From: an uncultured bacterium
GTDB lineage: Bacteria > Bacillota > Negativicutes > Acidaminococcales > Acidaminococcaceae
DNA length: 31,292 nucleotides
NCBI GenBank assembly: GCA_905215645.1
Contig: CAJMQS010000025.1
Location: 1-31,292 of the forward strand
Direction: 5' to 3'
Positions 15,676 to 22,391 of the stretch are shown here, piece after piece. The notes under the pieces are model-generated. The model was not told the DNA's origin. It did not search any database and worked only from the letters and a program-made list of their open reading frames with translations. The position numbers were made by a program, and so were the translations under genes. Numbering within the stretch: position 1 is the first letter of the stretch; the number at the start of each line of letters is the position of its first letter.

Positions 15676-16431
15676 ATGTTGAAAAAAATCATGGCCCTGT
15701 GCTGCCTGCTGGCTCTCTTTCTGGCAGTCGGCTGCGGCAAGGAGACCAATAAAACAGAAAATATCCATGTGGCATCGTACCCAGGGTGGGTGGAAATCAA
15801 AGCTGGGGACCAGGCTTCTTTTGCTGTGCCGCCGGAAATGATCCTCCAGAGCCAGGAAACCCGGGACGACCTGCTGAAGGCGCCGGATCTTGATCCGCTG
15901 CTGAAAAAGTGGCTGGAGGCGGATCAGGAAGTGGTGAAAAGTCCAGGCTCCGTTATTGTCCAGAGCGGGAAATTGGACCCGGTGCCCTGGCATACCGATG
16001 AACACTTAGTCTGGGTGGAGTTCAAGACCATGGCCAGCCCGGAAAAAATGCCCCGATACGGTCAGAATATCGGGCTGAAGGGTGATGAAATCAAGGACTT
16101 TGGGGAAATCACCCGAAAAAGCATCGAAGGGATCTACAACAAGATGCTGCCGGAAGGCTATTCCCTGAAGTTCACAAACTGGGAACCCATGCAGAGCACC
16201 ATTGTGAATGGAGTAGAAAATCTCCATACCAGTTATGATATGGAGGTGCTCCAGAAAGGACAGCATCTCATGTCTTTCCATGCGGAGCGGTGGACGCTGT
16301 TCAATCGGGATCGGGTCCACACCTTGATGGTGGTCTGGAACAAGGCGGATGACGGATACTGGAAGGAAGACACCCACAAACTCACCAACATCATCAATAC
16401 CTTGAAGATCACACCCAGTAAGGGGAAATAG
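15676..16431 (+). CDS. Putative lipoprotein of unknown function
   Basis: The 251-residue protein begins MLKKIMALCCLLALFLAVGC, a type II signal peptide with lipobox LAVGC, so Cys20 should be lipidated and the protein anchored on the outer face of the cytoplasmic membrane or sorted to the outer membrane. The mature part has alternating beta-type stretches (WVEIKAGDQASFAVPPEMIL, then VWVEFKTMASPEK) and ends NIINTLKITPSKGK. The ending with Thr/Asn-rich I-x-x-T-L resembles small exported proteins that assess stress or host contact, but I assign no function. The frame is open upstream to 15634, but ATG 15676 is the first start that gives a proper signal peptide. It is flanked by its own promoter and terminator. 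Confidence 0.82.
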   Translation: MLKKIMALCCLLALFLAVGCGKETNKTENIHVASYPGWVEIKAGDQASFAVPPEMILQSQETRDDLLKAPDLDPLLKKWLEADQEVVKSPGSVIVQSGKLDPVPWHTDEHLVWVEFKTMASPEKMPRYGQNIGLKGDEIKDFGEITRKSIEGIYNKMLPEGYSLKFTNWEPMQSTIVNGVENLHTSYDMEVLQKGQHLMSFHAERWTLFNRDRVHTLMVVWNKADDGYWKEDTHKLTNIINTLKITPSKGK

Positions 16432-16439
16432 ACGGAGAG

Positions 16440-16485
16440 GCTGCTGCACTGTGTAAAAACTACACAGTGCAGCAGCTCCTTTGTT
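16440..16485 (+). terminator. Intrinsic terminator after the lipoprotein gene
   Basis: A 16-bp perfect stem, GCTGCTGCACTGTGTA (16440-16455) with its complement (16461-16476), encloses an AAAAC loop and is followed by TCCTTTGTT. It begins 8 bases after the stop. Confidence 0.85.
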
Positions 16486-16492
16486 ATTCCCC

Positions 16493-16549
16493 TTGCCATC
16501 TCCTGATCCTATAACCTATAATGATTTTGAATGATGCGGCGTCATTCAG
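16493..16549 (+). promoter_or_regulatory. Sigma70 promoter with operator-like palindrome at the start site
   Basis: TTGCCA (16493-16498), an 18-base spacer and a perfect TATAAT (16517-16522). Immediately downstream, where transcription should begin, lies the inverted repeat TGAATGA-N7-TCATTCA (16528-16548). A repressor bound there would block initiation. The regulator is not identifiable from the sequence. Confidence 0.6.
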
Positions 16550-16575
16550 AATTTTTCCGGAAAGAAGGGGATTGT

Positions 16576-17454
16576 ATGACGGAAATCCGTGATATTGGCT
16601 TTATCGGTACGGGCATCATGGGAAAATCCATGCTGCGAAATCTGAAAAAGGCAGGGTATGCAATGCACTGCTTTGCCCGCCATCCTGAAAAAGTAGCTGA
16701 TCTCCAGGCAGAAGGTGTGGCCATCCATCCCACCATCGCTTCTTTGGCCAAAGCCTGCCAGTGTCTGATTACCATTGTAGGCTTTCCCAAAGATGTGGAA
16801 GAAGTCTATTTTTCTCCGGATGCACTGATGGACAGCGCCCTGCCAGGAAGCTATCTCATCGATATGACCACCACCAGCCCTACCCTGGCCCAGAAACTGT
16901 ATGAAGAAGGGACGAAACGGGGCTTCCACGTCCTGGATGCTCCGGTGACCGGCGGCGATACCGGCGCCAAGAACGGAACTCTTTCCATCCTGGTAGGGGG
17001 AGACCGTGCCGATTTCGATTTCCTGCAGCCTGTATTCCAGGGCATGGGGACCAACATCAATTACATGGGAGAAGCTGGCAAGGGACAGCATGCCAAAATG
17101 GCCAACCAGATCATGATTGCAGGGGCTCTCTCCGGTGTCTGCGAAGCCCTGAATTATGCCCGGGCCAACGGCCTTGATCTGGATACCCTGCTGAAGGCCG
17201 TTTCCACAGGGGCCGCTGGAAGTGCTCAGCTGAACGCCTTTGGGGCCAAGATGATCCATGGAGATTTTGCTCCCGGCTTTTTCCTGAAGCACTTCATCAA
17301 AGACATGGGACTGGCGGAAGAAGAAGCGGAAAAGAAATCCTTGGAGCTGCCCGTCTTGAAACAGGTATTGAAAGAATATCGGGAATTGGCAGCAGAAGGC
17401 AAAGGAAATCTGGGAACCCAGGCTTTGTATACGTATTATGCAAAGAAAAAGTAA
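16576..17454 (+). CDS. NAD(P)-dependent beta-hydroxyacid dehydrogenase (3-hydroxyisobutyrate / tartronate semialdehyde reductase family)
   Basis: This 292-residue enzyme of the beta-hydroxyacid dehydrogenase family oxidises 3-hydroxyacids or reduces the semialdehydes. It has an N-terminal Rossmann fold with GTGIMG (residues 11-16), the substrate-binding motif DAPVTGGDTGAKNG (121-134) and the catalytic Lys in GKGQHAKMANQ (K174). An all-helical C-terminal domain follows. The exact substrate (3-hydroxyisobutyrate, tartronate semialdehyde, or succinate semialdehyde-like) cannot be told from sequence. The upstream ATG at 16531 is rejected because it lies in the operator region and makes an N-terminus that disrupts the Rossmann start; ATG 16576 follows GAAGGGG. 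It has its own promoter. Confidence 0.9.
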   Translation: MTEIRDIGFIGTGIMGKSMLRNLKKAGYAMHCFARHPEKVADLQAEGVAIHPTIASLAKACQCLITIVGFPKDVEEVYFSPDALMDSALPGSYLIDMTTTSPTLAQKLYEEGTKRGFHVLDAPVTGGDTGAKNGTLSILVGGDRADFDFLQPVFQGMGTNINYMGEAGKGQHAKMANQIMIAGALSGVCEALNYARANGLDLDTLLKAVSTGAAGSAQLNAFGAKMIHGDFAPGFFLKHFIKDMGLAEEEAEKKSLELPVLKQVLKEYRELAAEGKGNLGTQALYTYYAKKK

Positions 17455-17521
17455 GGCATTCCCAGACAGATGACGGCGGGAAAAGTATAGTATCCTGGAT
17501 GGACTGAAATGGGGAAAGGCC

Positions 17522-17550
17522 TTCGACAAAACAGATTTTTATGTTATAAT
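17522..17550 (+). promoter_or_regulatory. Sigma70 promoter of ridA
   Basis: TTCGAC (17522-17527), a 17-base spacer and TATAAT (17545-17550) with a TGn extension (TG at 17542-17543). It lies about 40 bases before the ridA start. The rest of the 137-base gap after the dehydrogenase shows no clear terminator. Confidence 0.75.
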
Positions 17551-17591
17551 GGACAAGTAAGTAAAAATCATTTGGATTGGAGGCTTTTCCC

Positions 17592-17972
17592 ATGAACAAA
17601 CAAATCGCAACCCCGAAGGCACCCGGTGCTATTGGACCTTATTCCCAGGCTATCGAAGCATCCGGCAAGACAATCTATGTATCCGGTCAGCTCCCTGTTG
17701 ATCCGGCTACTGGTGAGTTTGCGGGGGCGGATATTGCAGCCCAGACCCGTCAATCTCTGACCAATGTGAAGAATATCCTGGAAGCCGCCGGCTATACCAT
17801 GGAAGATGTGGCCAAGACCACGGTCCTGCTCAGTGATATTGCCAACTTCGGTCCCATGAACGAAGTCTATGGTACGTTCTTTACCGGTGTCTGCCCGGCT
17901 CGCGCCTGTTTCCAGGTTGCTGCTCTGCCTAAAGGGGCACTGGTGGAAATCGAAGCTTTTGCCTGCAAGTAA
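17592..17972 (+). CDS. ridA: RidA family reactive enamine/imine deaminase
   Basis: RidA hydrolyses 2-aminoacrylate and related enamines made by PLP-dependent dehydratases, protecting PLP enzymes. This 126-residue protein shows PGAIGPYSQAI near the N-terminus, YVSGQLPVDPATGE, the AAQTRQSLTNVKNILEAAGY helix, and the C-terminal signature PARACFQVAALPKGALVEIE. In that signature Arg104 and Glu119 are the catalytic-site residues. The open frame begins upstream at 17577 (a TTG inside the ribosome binding site TTGGAGG); ATG 17592 is the true start. Single gene, promoter upstream and bidirectional terminator downstream. Confidence 0.96.
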   Translation: MNKQIATPKAPGAIGPYSQAIEASGKTIYVSGQLPVDPATGEFAGADIAAQTRQSLTNVKNILEAAGYTMEDVAKTTVLLSDIANFGPMNEVYGTFFTGVCPARACFQVAALPKGALVEIEAFACK

Positions 17973-17987
17973 GGGCTGAGAGAGCCT

Positions 17988-18023
17988 AAAAGGGGCTGTT
18001 GCGTACGCAACAGCCCCTTTTTT
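17988..18023. terminator. Bidirectional terminator between ridA and the IclR gene
   Basis: AAAAGGGGCTGTTGC pairs with GCAACAGCCCCTTTT around a GTAC loop (18003-18006), flanked by A and T runs on both sides, so it can serve both converging genes. It carries the GCTGTTGC core that recurs in this window. Confidence 0.92.
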
Positions 18024-18774
18024 ATTCCTCCAGCAGCGCACTTTTCCGTTCCAGCCGGCTGATGGTTCCTGCCAATCCTTGCTGGAGTTTGGGATAGGTG
18101 ATGGCACGGAGCCGGTCCATCGGACCGGAGATGGTCAAGACGAAGATCCGGTCTTTCAGATGCAGAGGCATGGCGATGGCGGCCACTCCTTGGTCCACTT
18201 CTCCTTCGGAAATGCAGTACCCGTCCTGGAGGATCTTCAGCAGCTGGTTCTTCAGGATCCTTTGCTTTGTCCGATCCGGTTCCAGTTCCTGGAGCAGCTG
18301 TTCCCGCAGCTCCTCCGGCTGGGCGGCCAGAAGGGTTTTGCCGGAAGCTCCGTTCTGCAGAGGGACGATATAGCCCCGTTCTCCGGCAATCCCCAGACGA
18401 TGGCGGCTTTTGGCCAGGTCCACACAGATTCCCGTATGACCCAGAAGGACGGAAAGGACGACGGTTTCATTGAAGGTCTCTGCCAGGCGGTGCATTTCCT
18501 GGGACAGCAGGTCTCGGGATGTATTGTGGACGGAAACGGCCGAGGCTACCAGCAGGATACCGGTGCCCAGGTAATACTTTCCAGTTTTGGCGGACTGTTC
18601 GATCCAACCGGCATGCTGGAGGGTCCGCAGGAGCCGGTAGACCGTTGTCTTGTGGAGCCCCAGGGCTTTGCTGATTTCCGTCAGGCTCAGGGATTCTCTG
18701 CGCTGGGCCGCATAGAGCTCCAGGATCCGGGTGGCATGGAGGACGGAATGGACCAGCGGTGTGGTTTCTGCCAT
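18022..18774 (-). CDS. IclR-family transcriptional regulator
   Basis: This 250-residue regulator has an N-terminal winged helix-turn-helix (SLTEISKALGLHKTTVYRLL followed by RTLQHAGWIEQ, about residues 25-60) and a C-terminal IclR effector domain. The latter has NETVVLSVLLGHTGICVD, then NGASGKTLLA, GYCISEGEVDQGVAAIAMPL and ISGPMDRL. IclR proteins bind small organic acids or aromatic compounds and usually repress or activate an adjacent divergent operon. Here the divergent genes encode an arginase-fold enzyme and an ECF S-component, which are the likely targets. The frame extends upstream to 18879, but ATG 18774 follows GAAAGGAAA and matches the family start. Confidence 0.93.
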   Translation of the reverse strand: MAETTPLVHSVLHATRILELYAAQRRESLSLTEISKALGLHKTTVYRLLRTLQHAGWIEQSAKTGKYYLGTGILLVASAVSVHNTSRDLLSQEMHRLAETFNETVVLSVLLGHTGICVDLAKSRHRLGIAGERGYIVPLQNGASGKTLLAAQPEELREQLLQELEPDRTKQRILKNQLLKILQDGYCISEGEVDQGVAAIAMPLHLKDRIFVLTISGPMDRLRAITYPKLQQGLAGTISRLERKSALLEE

Positions 18775-18804
18775 GATACCATTTCCTTTCGTTGTTTTGC
18801 CCTC

Positions 18805-18833
18805 ATTATACGGAGGAGTGGAAAGACCGTCAA
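18805..18833 (-). promoter_or_regulatory. Sigma70 promoter of the IclR-family gene
   Basis: On the minus strand TTGACG, a 17-base spacer and a perfect TATAAT (plus-strand CGTCAA at 18828-18833 and ATTATA at 18805-18810). The mRNA leader would be about 25 bases. Confidence 0.85.
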
Positions 18834-18849
18834 GAGATATTATTTCAAT

Positions 18850-18882
18850 ATAGTGTACGAATTGCAAAATAGTGTCCAATTT
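18850..18882. promoter_or_regulatory. Candidate IclR operator: direct repeats between divergent promoters
   Basis: ATAGTGTACGAATT (18850-18863) and ATAGTGTCCAATTT (18869-18882) are offset by 19 bases, about two helical turns. They fill the space between the two divergent -35 boxes. An imperfect inverted repeat (CGAATTG / CAATTTCG) overlaps the same bases. Regulator assignment is inferred from position. Confidence 0.5.
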
Positions 18883-18884
18883 CG

Positions 18885-18913
18885 TTGACTTCCTGGAAGG
18901 GACTTCCTATAAT
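18885..18913 (+). promoter_or_regulatory. Sigma70 promoter of the arginase-fold enzyme operon
   Basis: TTGACT (18885-18890), a 17-base spacer and a perfect TATAAT (18908-18913). The -35 touches the downstream direct repeat, so a protein bound there would affect polymerase directly. Confidence 0.88.
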
Positions 18914-18966
18914 GGTCCCAGACGCAGGAAAGCGTCCAGTACAGGAAAGAGAAAGAGGAGAACTGT

Positions 18967-19935
18967 ATGGATAACTTCAGTTTGCAAAAACCTTTGAATA
19001 TGGCCCCTACGGGCATTGCTACTTTTGCCAAAACCGATCTGGCACCAGATATCTACAACCTGAATGCGGACATTGCCATTTTGGGCGCACCTTTTGACCT
19101 GGCCATCCAGGGCCGTACCGGCTGCCGGCTGGGACCCCGGGGCATCCGCCTTGGGTCCACTCGGTTCACCTACAAAAAAGGCGGGACCTATGATTCCGAG
19201 CGGAAGGAATTCTATATGGATACGGACAAATGGAAGGTCGTGGATTGTGGGGATGCGGATTATATCCCTGGGGATCTGGCCGGGACCATGGCCAATCTCC
19301 GGGAAGCTGTCCGGATCATCCAGAGCCAGGGAACCATGCCGGTGGTCCTGGGCGGAGACTGTGCTGTGGATTATCCGATGCTCCAGGGCATGGAAGGTGC
19401 CGGGAATTTCGACATCATCCATATCGATGCCCATTTGGACTGGACCAAACCCCTGGACGGGCAGAAATATTTCAATGGGTCTCCTATGCGGAATGCGGCA
19501 GGGCTGCCTTATGTGGGACGGATCCTTCATCTGGGGATCCGAGGCATCGGCAGCAGCGGTCCTGAAGATTTTGCGGAAGCACGGGAACATGGAGACGGAA
19601 TCTATTCTGTGCGGGATGTCCGGAAAAAAGGCATCGACGCCATCCTGGAGGAATTCCAGCCGGCGGACAAAGTAGTGCTTTGTTTTGACATCGACGCCAT
19701 GGATGCGGTCTACGCTCCGGCTACTGGCTCTCCCATGTTCGGAGGATTCAATTATGATGATGCGGTGGACATTTTGGAAGCCATTGCTCGGCACACAGAA
19801 CTGGTGGGAATGGTCTTGACGGAAGTGGCTCCGCCTTTCGACGATGTGGGAGGCACCACCGGATATCTGGCTGCCCGTCTGATTTCCGATATGCTGGGTT
19901 TTGCCACCAAGGCCCGGGAAAAGAAACCGGAGTAA
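18967..19935 (+). CDS. Ureohydrolase (arginase/agmatinase) family protein with altered active site
   Basis: Family members use two Mn ions to hydrolyse guanidino or formimino groups (agmatine, arginine, guanidinobutyrate, formiminoglutamate). This 322-residue protein keeps the metal-binding blocks HIDAHLDW (Asp154, His156, Asp158) and CFDIDAMDAVYAPATGSP (Asp241, Asp243) and the EVAPPFD motif. Two positions differ. The usual GGDHS first metal ligand is GGDCA (Cys132), and the usual catalytic-loop HGT is NGS (Asn170). A Cys at the first position is known in the hydroxyarginine hydrolase DcsB. The substrate is therefore uncertain and agmatinase should not be assumed. It is co-transcribed with a FolT-like gene 3 bases downstream and faces an IclR regulator. 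GAGGAGAAC precedes the ATG. Confidence 0.88.
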   Translation: MDNFSLQKPLNMAPTGIATFAKTDLAPDIYNLNADIAILGAPFDLAIQGRTGCRLGPRGIRLGSTRFTYKKGGTYDSERKEFYMDTDKWKVVDCGDADYIPGDLAGTMANLREAVRIIQSQGTMPVVLGGDCAVDYPMLQGMEGAGNFDIIHIDAHLDWTKPLDGQKYFNGSPMRNAAGLPYVGRILHLGIRGIGSSGPEDFAEAREHGDGIYSVRDVRKKGIDAILEEFQPADKVVLCFDIDAMDAVYAPATGSPMFGGFNYDDAVDILEAIARHTELVGMVLTEVAPPFDDVGGTTGYLAARLISDMLGFATKAREKKPE

Positions 19936-19938
19936 AAA

Positions 19939-20457
19939 ATGGCAGGGCTGCAGAAAAGGCGGCCCGGACAATGGATCACCATGATTGGGTTCTGTGTGGC
20001 CATGGAGGTGATCCTGGCCCGGTTCCTGTCTCTCCATACCTGGAATTTGAAAATCGGCTTCAGCTTCCTTCCCGTGGTGGCGGCGGCCCTGTGGGGCGGG
20101 CCTCTGGCCGGAGGGATCACCGGGGCCCTGGGGGATTTGATCGGGGCACTGCTGTTTCCGGTAGGGGCTTATTTCCCCGGATTCACCCTTTCCAGTTTCC
20201 TGGATGGGATGATTTATGGCTGGTGCTTCCGCAAAGGTACCGGCAAACGGCAGATCCTCCTGGCGGTGCTGGTGGTCCAGGTGGCCATCAGCCTGTTGCT
20301 GAACACTTTTTGGCTCACGGTGTTGTTCCAGGTCCCTTGGAAAGATCTGGCCGTCCTCCGGCTGTTCCAGTGCGCCGCAGGCATCGTGATCAAATTTCTG
20401 CTGCTGAGTCTGGTACTTCCAGTATTGAAGAAACATCTGGTTCCCTTAGGAAAATAA
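19939..20457 (+). CDS. ECF transporter S component, FolT-like
   Basis: This 172-residue integral membrane protein has about five to six hydrophobic segments. The sequence AMEVILARFLSLHTWNLKIG followed by FSFLPVVAAALWGGPLAGGI and GALGDLIGALLFPVGAYFPG matches the substrate-binding subunit of folate-type energy-coupling factor transporters. It should work with a shared EcfA/EcfA'/EcfT module encoded elsewhere. It starts 3 bases after the ureohydrolase-like gene, so the two are co-expressed. Either the substrate is folate or a related pterin, or the pair handles another compound; the sequence does not decide. Gene symbol withheld for that reason. Confidence 0.85.
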   Translation: MAGLQKRRPGQWITMIGFCVAMEVILARFLSLHTWNLKIGFSFLPVVAAALWGGPLAGGITGALGDLIGALLFPVGAYFPGFTLSSFLDGMIYGWCFRKGTGKRQILLAVLVVQVAISLLLNTFWLTVLFQVPWKDLAVLRLFQCAAGIVIKFLLLSLVLPVLKKHLVPLGK

Positions 20458-20500
20458 AAGATGGGTGTGCTGCACGTTTTGTGCAGCACACCCATCTTTT
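20456..20500. terminator. Bidirectional terminator between FolT-like and radical SAM genes
   Basis: A 20-bp perfect stem starts AAAAGATGGGTGTGCTGCAC (20456-20475). It has loop GTTTT (20476-20480) and a matching right arm ending CATCTTTT. A and T runs on both ends allow use by both converging genes. Confidence 0.92.
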
Positions 20501-21903
20501 CAATCTGCCCCTAAAGGCATTTCTTCTTTTTCTTTCTTTTCTTGGATCTCCTTCCAAAGTTTTTCAGCGATAGGGGCCCAGGCTTTGGCATAAGCTTGGC
20601 AGTTGCCGCAGAGAGTGTCCACATCTTCCGGGGACTGGAGATCAGTGGAACGGGCGCCGGAGCGATGGACCATGGTCTTCAGGCAGTCCGGGTTCTCCAG
20701 CATGGGGCAAGGCCGCAGGTGGTTCTCATTGAAGGGCTGTCCTTTGGCATATTCCTGGAACAGGGGCTGGCGCAGACAGGTGAGCAGGTCGTCCCGGTTG
20801 ATGTTGGCACTGGAATAGTGGATGAATACACAAGGTTCCACATCTCCAGCAGGGTTGATGTGGCAATAGTTCCGTCCTCCGGCGATGCAGCCGCCGATGA
20901 ATTCCCCATCGTTCTGGAAATCGATGGGGAACAGGGCGATGGGACTGTCACTGCTGCGGATTTCCCGGATCCGCCGGACCATATAGGCACGCTGCTCCGG
21001 GGTAGGCAGCAGCTCCAGGGACGCTTCATTGCCCACGGGCATGTAATGGAAGAACCAGCTATACCAGGCTCCGTTGTCTACCAGCATCTGGAGGAAACGG
21101 TCACTGGTGACGGTCTCGATGTTCTTCCGGGTGTAGCAGATGGATGTCCCGAAGAAAATCCCGTATTTCTTCAAAAGGGCCATGGCGTGCATCACTTTAT
21201 CAAAATCACCTTTGCCACGGCGGCTGTCATTGACTTCCCGATAGCCTTCGATGCTGATGGAGAAGCTTAGGTTCCCCACGTCCACCACCTGGCGGCAGAA
21301 ATCCTCATCGATCAGGGTGCCATTGGTAAAAGCGTGGAATTCACAGTCCGGATGGGCCCGGCAGAGCCGCAGGATATCGTCTTTCCGGACCAGAGGTTCT
21401 CCCCCGGTCATCATGAAGGTATGGACACCCAGGGCTTTCCCCTGGGTCACGATCTTATCCATGGTTTCATAGGAAAGATTCAAAGTATGGCCGTATTCTG
21501 CTGCCCAGCAGCCGATGCAGTGCATGTTGCAGACACTGGTAGGGTCGAACAGGATGGTCCAGGGAATATTGCAATGGTATTTATCCCGGCAAGCCTTCCG
21601 GGTCTTCAGTCCATAGAATCCAGACTCAAAACCCAGATCCATGATTCCGGTTTTCAGGATATGGGGATTGAGCGTGTCCAGTCCCCGTTCCACGAATTTC
21701 CACCATTTTCCCCCCTGGCGGATCAGGTCCCTGGCGCCTGCAAAAGAAGATTTGGCAAAGAAGCCCCCAAAGAATTTTTCCATCAAGTACGAAAGCCGGA
21801 GCAAGGATTTTTTCCGTTCGTCCGGATCCTTTACAGACAGGATATGGTCAACGACCGTTTCAATGGCTTTCCGTTCAGCATCATGGATCAACTTGCTTTC
21901 CAT
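20500..21903 (-). CDS. Radical SAM protein with SPASM-like C-terminal cysteines
   Basis: This 467-residue protein has a long helical N-terminal region (1-110), then a radical SAM core with CNMHCIGC (Cys125, Cys129, Cys132, the CX3CX2C [4Fe-4S] motif) and MMTGGEP (SAM-binding). A Cys-rich C-terminal domain with CIAGGRNYCHINPAGDVEPC (first part) and later CPML, NPDC, CGNC resembles SPASM/twitch auxiliary cluster domains. These domains are common in peptide-modifying and anaerobic maturase enzymes. No precursor peptide gene is visible next to it, so its substrate is unknown. ATG 21903 follows GAAGGAGATGAG. It has its own promoter and an upstream palindrome. Confidence 0.9.
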   Translation of the reverse strand: MESKLIHDAERKAIETVVDHILSVKDPDERKKSLLRLSYLMEKFFGGFFAKSSFAGARDLIRQGGKWWKFVERGLDTLNPHILKTGIMDLGFESGFYGLKTRKACRDKYHCNIPWTILFDPTSVCNMHCIGCWAAEYGHTLNLSYETMDKIVTQGKALGVHTFMMTGGEPLVRKDDILRLCRAHPDCEFHAFTNGTLIDEDFCRQVVDVGNLSFSISIEGYREVNDSRRGKGDFDKVMHAMALLKKYGIFFGTSICYTRKNIETVTSDRFLQMLVDNGAWYSWFFHYMPVGNEASLELLPTPEQRAYMVRRIREIRSSDSPIALFPIDFQNDGEFIGGCIAGGRNYCHINPAGDVEPCVFIHYSSANINRDDLLTCLRQPLFQEYAKGQPFNENHLRPCPMLENPDCLKTMVHRSGARSTDLQSPEDVDTLCGNCQAYAKAWAPIAEKLWKEIQEKKEKEEMPLGAD

Positions 21904-21939
21904 GATCCCTCATCTCCTTCATCCTAACTTCTGAGATAT

Positions 21940-21967
21940 AGTATAGCAGGAAGAAATAAAAAGTCAA
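21940..21967 (-). promoter_or_regulatory. Sigma70 promoter of the radical SAM gene
   Basis: On the minus strand TTGACT, a 16-base spacer and TATACT (plus-strand AGTCAA at 21962-21967, AGTATA at 21940-21945), about 35 bases before the start codon. The flanking DNA is very AT-rich. Confidence 0.75.
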
Positions 21968-22013
21968 AAAAGACAAATTAATTTCACAATTAATTGCAAA
22001 AGATAGGAAGAAG

Positions 22014-22030
22014 TGTAACATATTGTTACA
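22014..22030. promoter_or_regulatory. 17-bp perfect palindrome, candidate operator
   Basis: TGTAACATATTGTTACA is perfectly palindromic about a TAT centre. It lies about 47 bases upstream of the radical SAM -35 and directly beside the azlD terminator. It has no T tract of its own and looks like a transcription factor site rather than a terminator. The factor is unknown. Confidence 0.55.
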
Positions 22031-22070
22031 AAAAAATAGGCTGTTGCCTGGGCAACAGCCTATTTTTTTA
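22031..22070 (-). terminator. Terminator of azlCD
   Basis: TAGGCTGTTGCC (22037-22048) pairs with GGCAACAGCCTA (22051-22062), flanked by six As on the left and seven Ts on the right. The T tract overlaps the azlD stop codon. It works on the minus strand and shares the GCTGTTGC core. Confidence 0.9.
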
Positions 22071-22391
22071 CAATACATATTCTAATAACGCGAACATGCC
22101 GCCTCCGGCCAGCACGGCCACTCCCAGGGACTTGGTCTTCAGCACCAAGGGGGTGATCAGCAAGGTGGTCAGGAGAGGTATGTTGTGGAAGGACAGGTTC
22201 AGATGACCTTCCGTCAGGAAAATATCTGGGAATACCAAGGCACCAAAAATAGCGGGAGGGACAAAATTCAGCCAGACCTTGAACCAGTGGGGGATAGGAT
22301 GCTTCTTGAGGATGGCCATGGGGAGAATCCGAGGCAGGAAACTGGTCAGGGCCATGATCAGGATGACGCCGAGAATATAATTTTGGTTCAT
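22068..22391 (-). CDS. azlD: Branched-chain amino acid exporter small subunit AzlD
   Basis: This 107-residue hydrophobic protein with about four membrane segments starts MNQNYILGVILIMALTSFLP and includes RILPMAILKKHPIPHWFKVW, typical of AzlD. With AzlC it forms the AzlCD exporter of branched-chain amino acids and analogues such as azaleucine. Its ATG overlaps the azlC stop by 4 bases (ATGA), so the subunits are translationally coupled. Confidence 0.93.
   Translation of the reverse strand: MNQNYILGVILIMALTSFLPRILPMAILKKHPIPHWFKVWLNFVPPAIFGALVFPDIFLTEGHLNLSFHNIPLLTTLLITPLVLKTKSLGVAVLAGGGMFALLEYVL

Noticed and set aside
18079..18888. A 269-codon plus-strand open frame opposite the IclR gene
   Set aside because: Low-complexity Gln/Gly-rich shadow of a conserved regulator with no usable start signals.
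18967..19935. Naming the arginase-fold gene speB (agmatinase)
   Set aside because: Two active-site histidines are replaced, so substrate transfer from the family name is unsafe.
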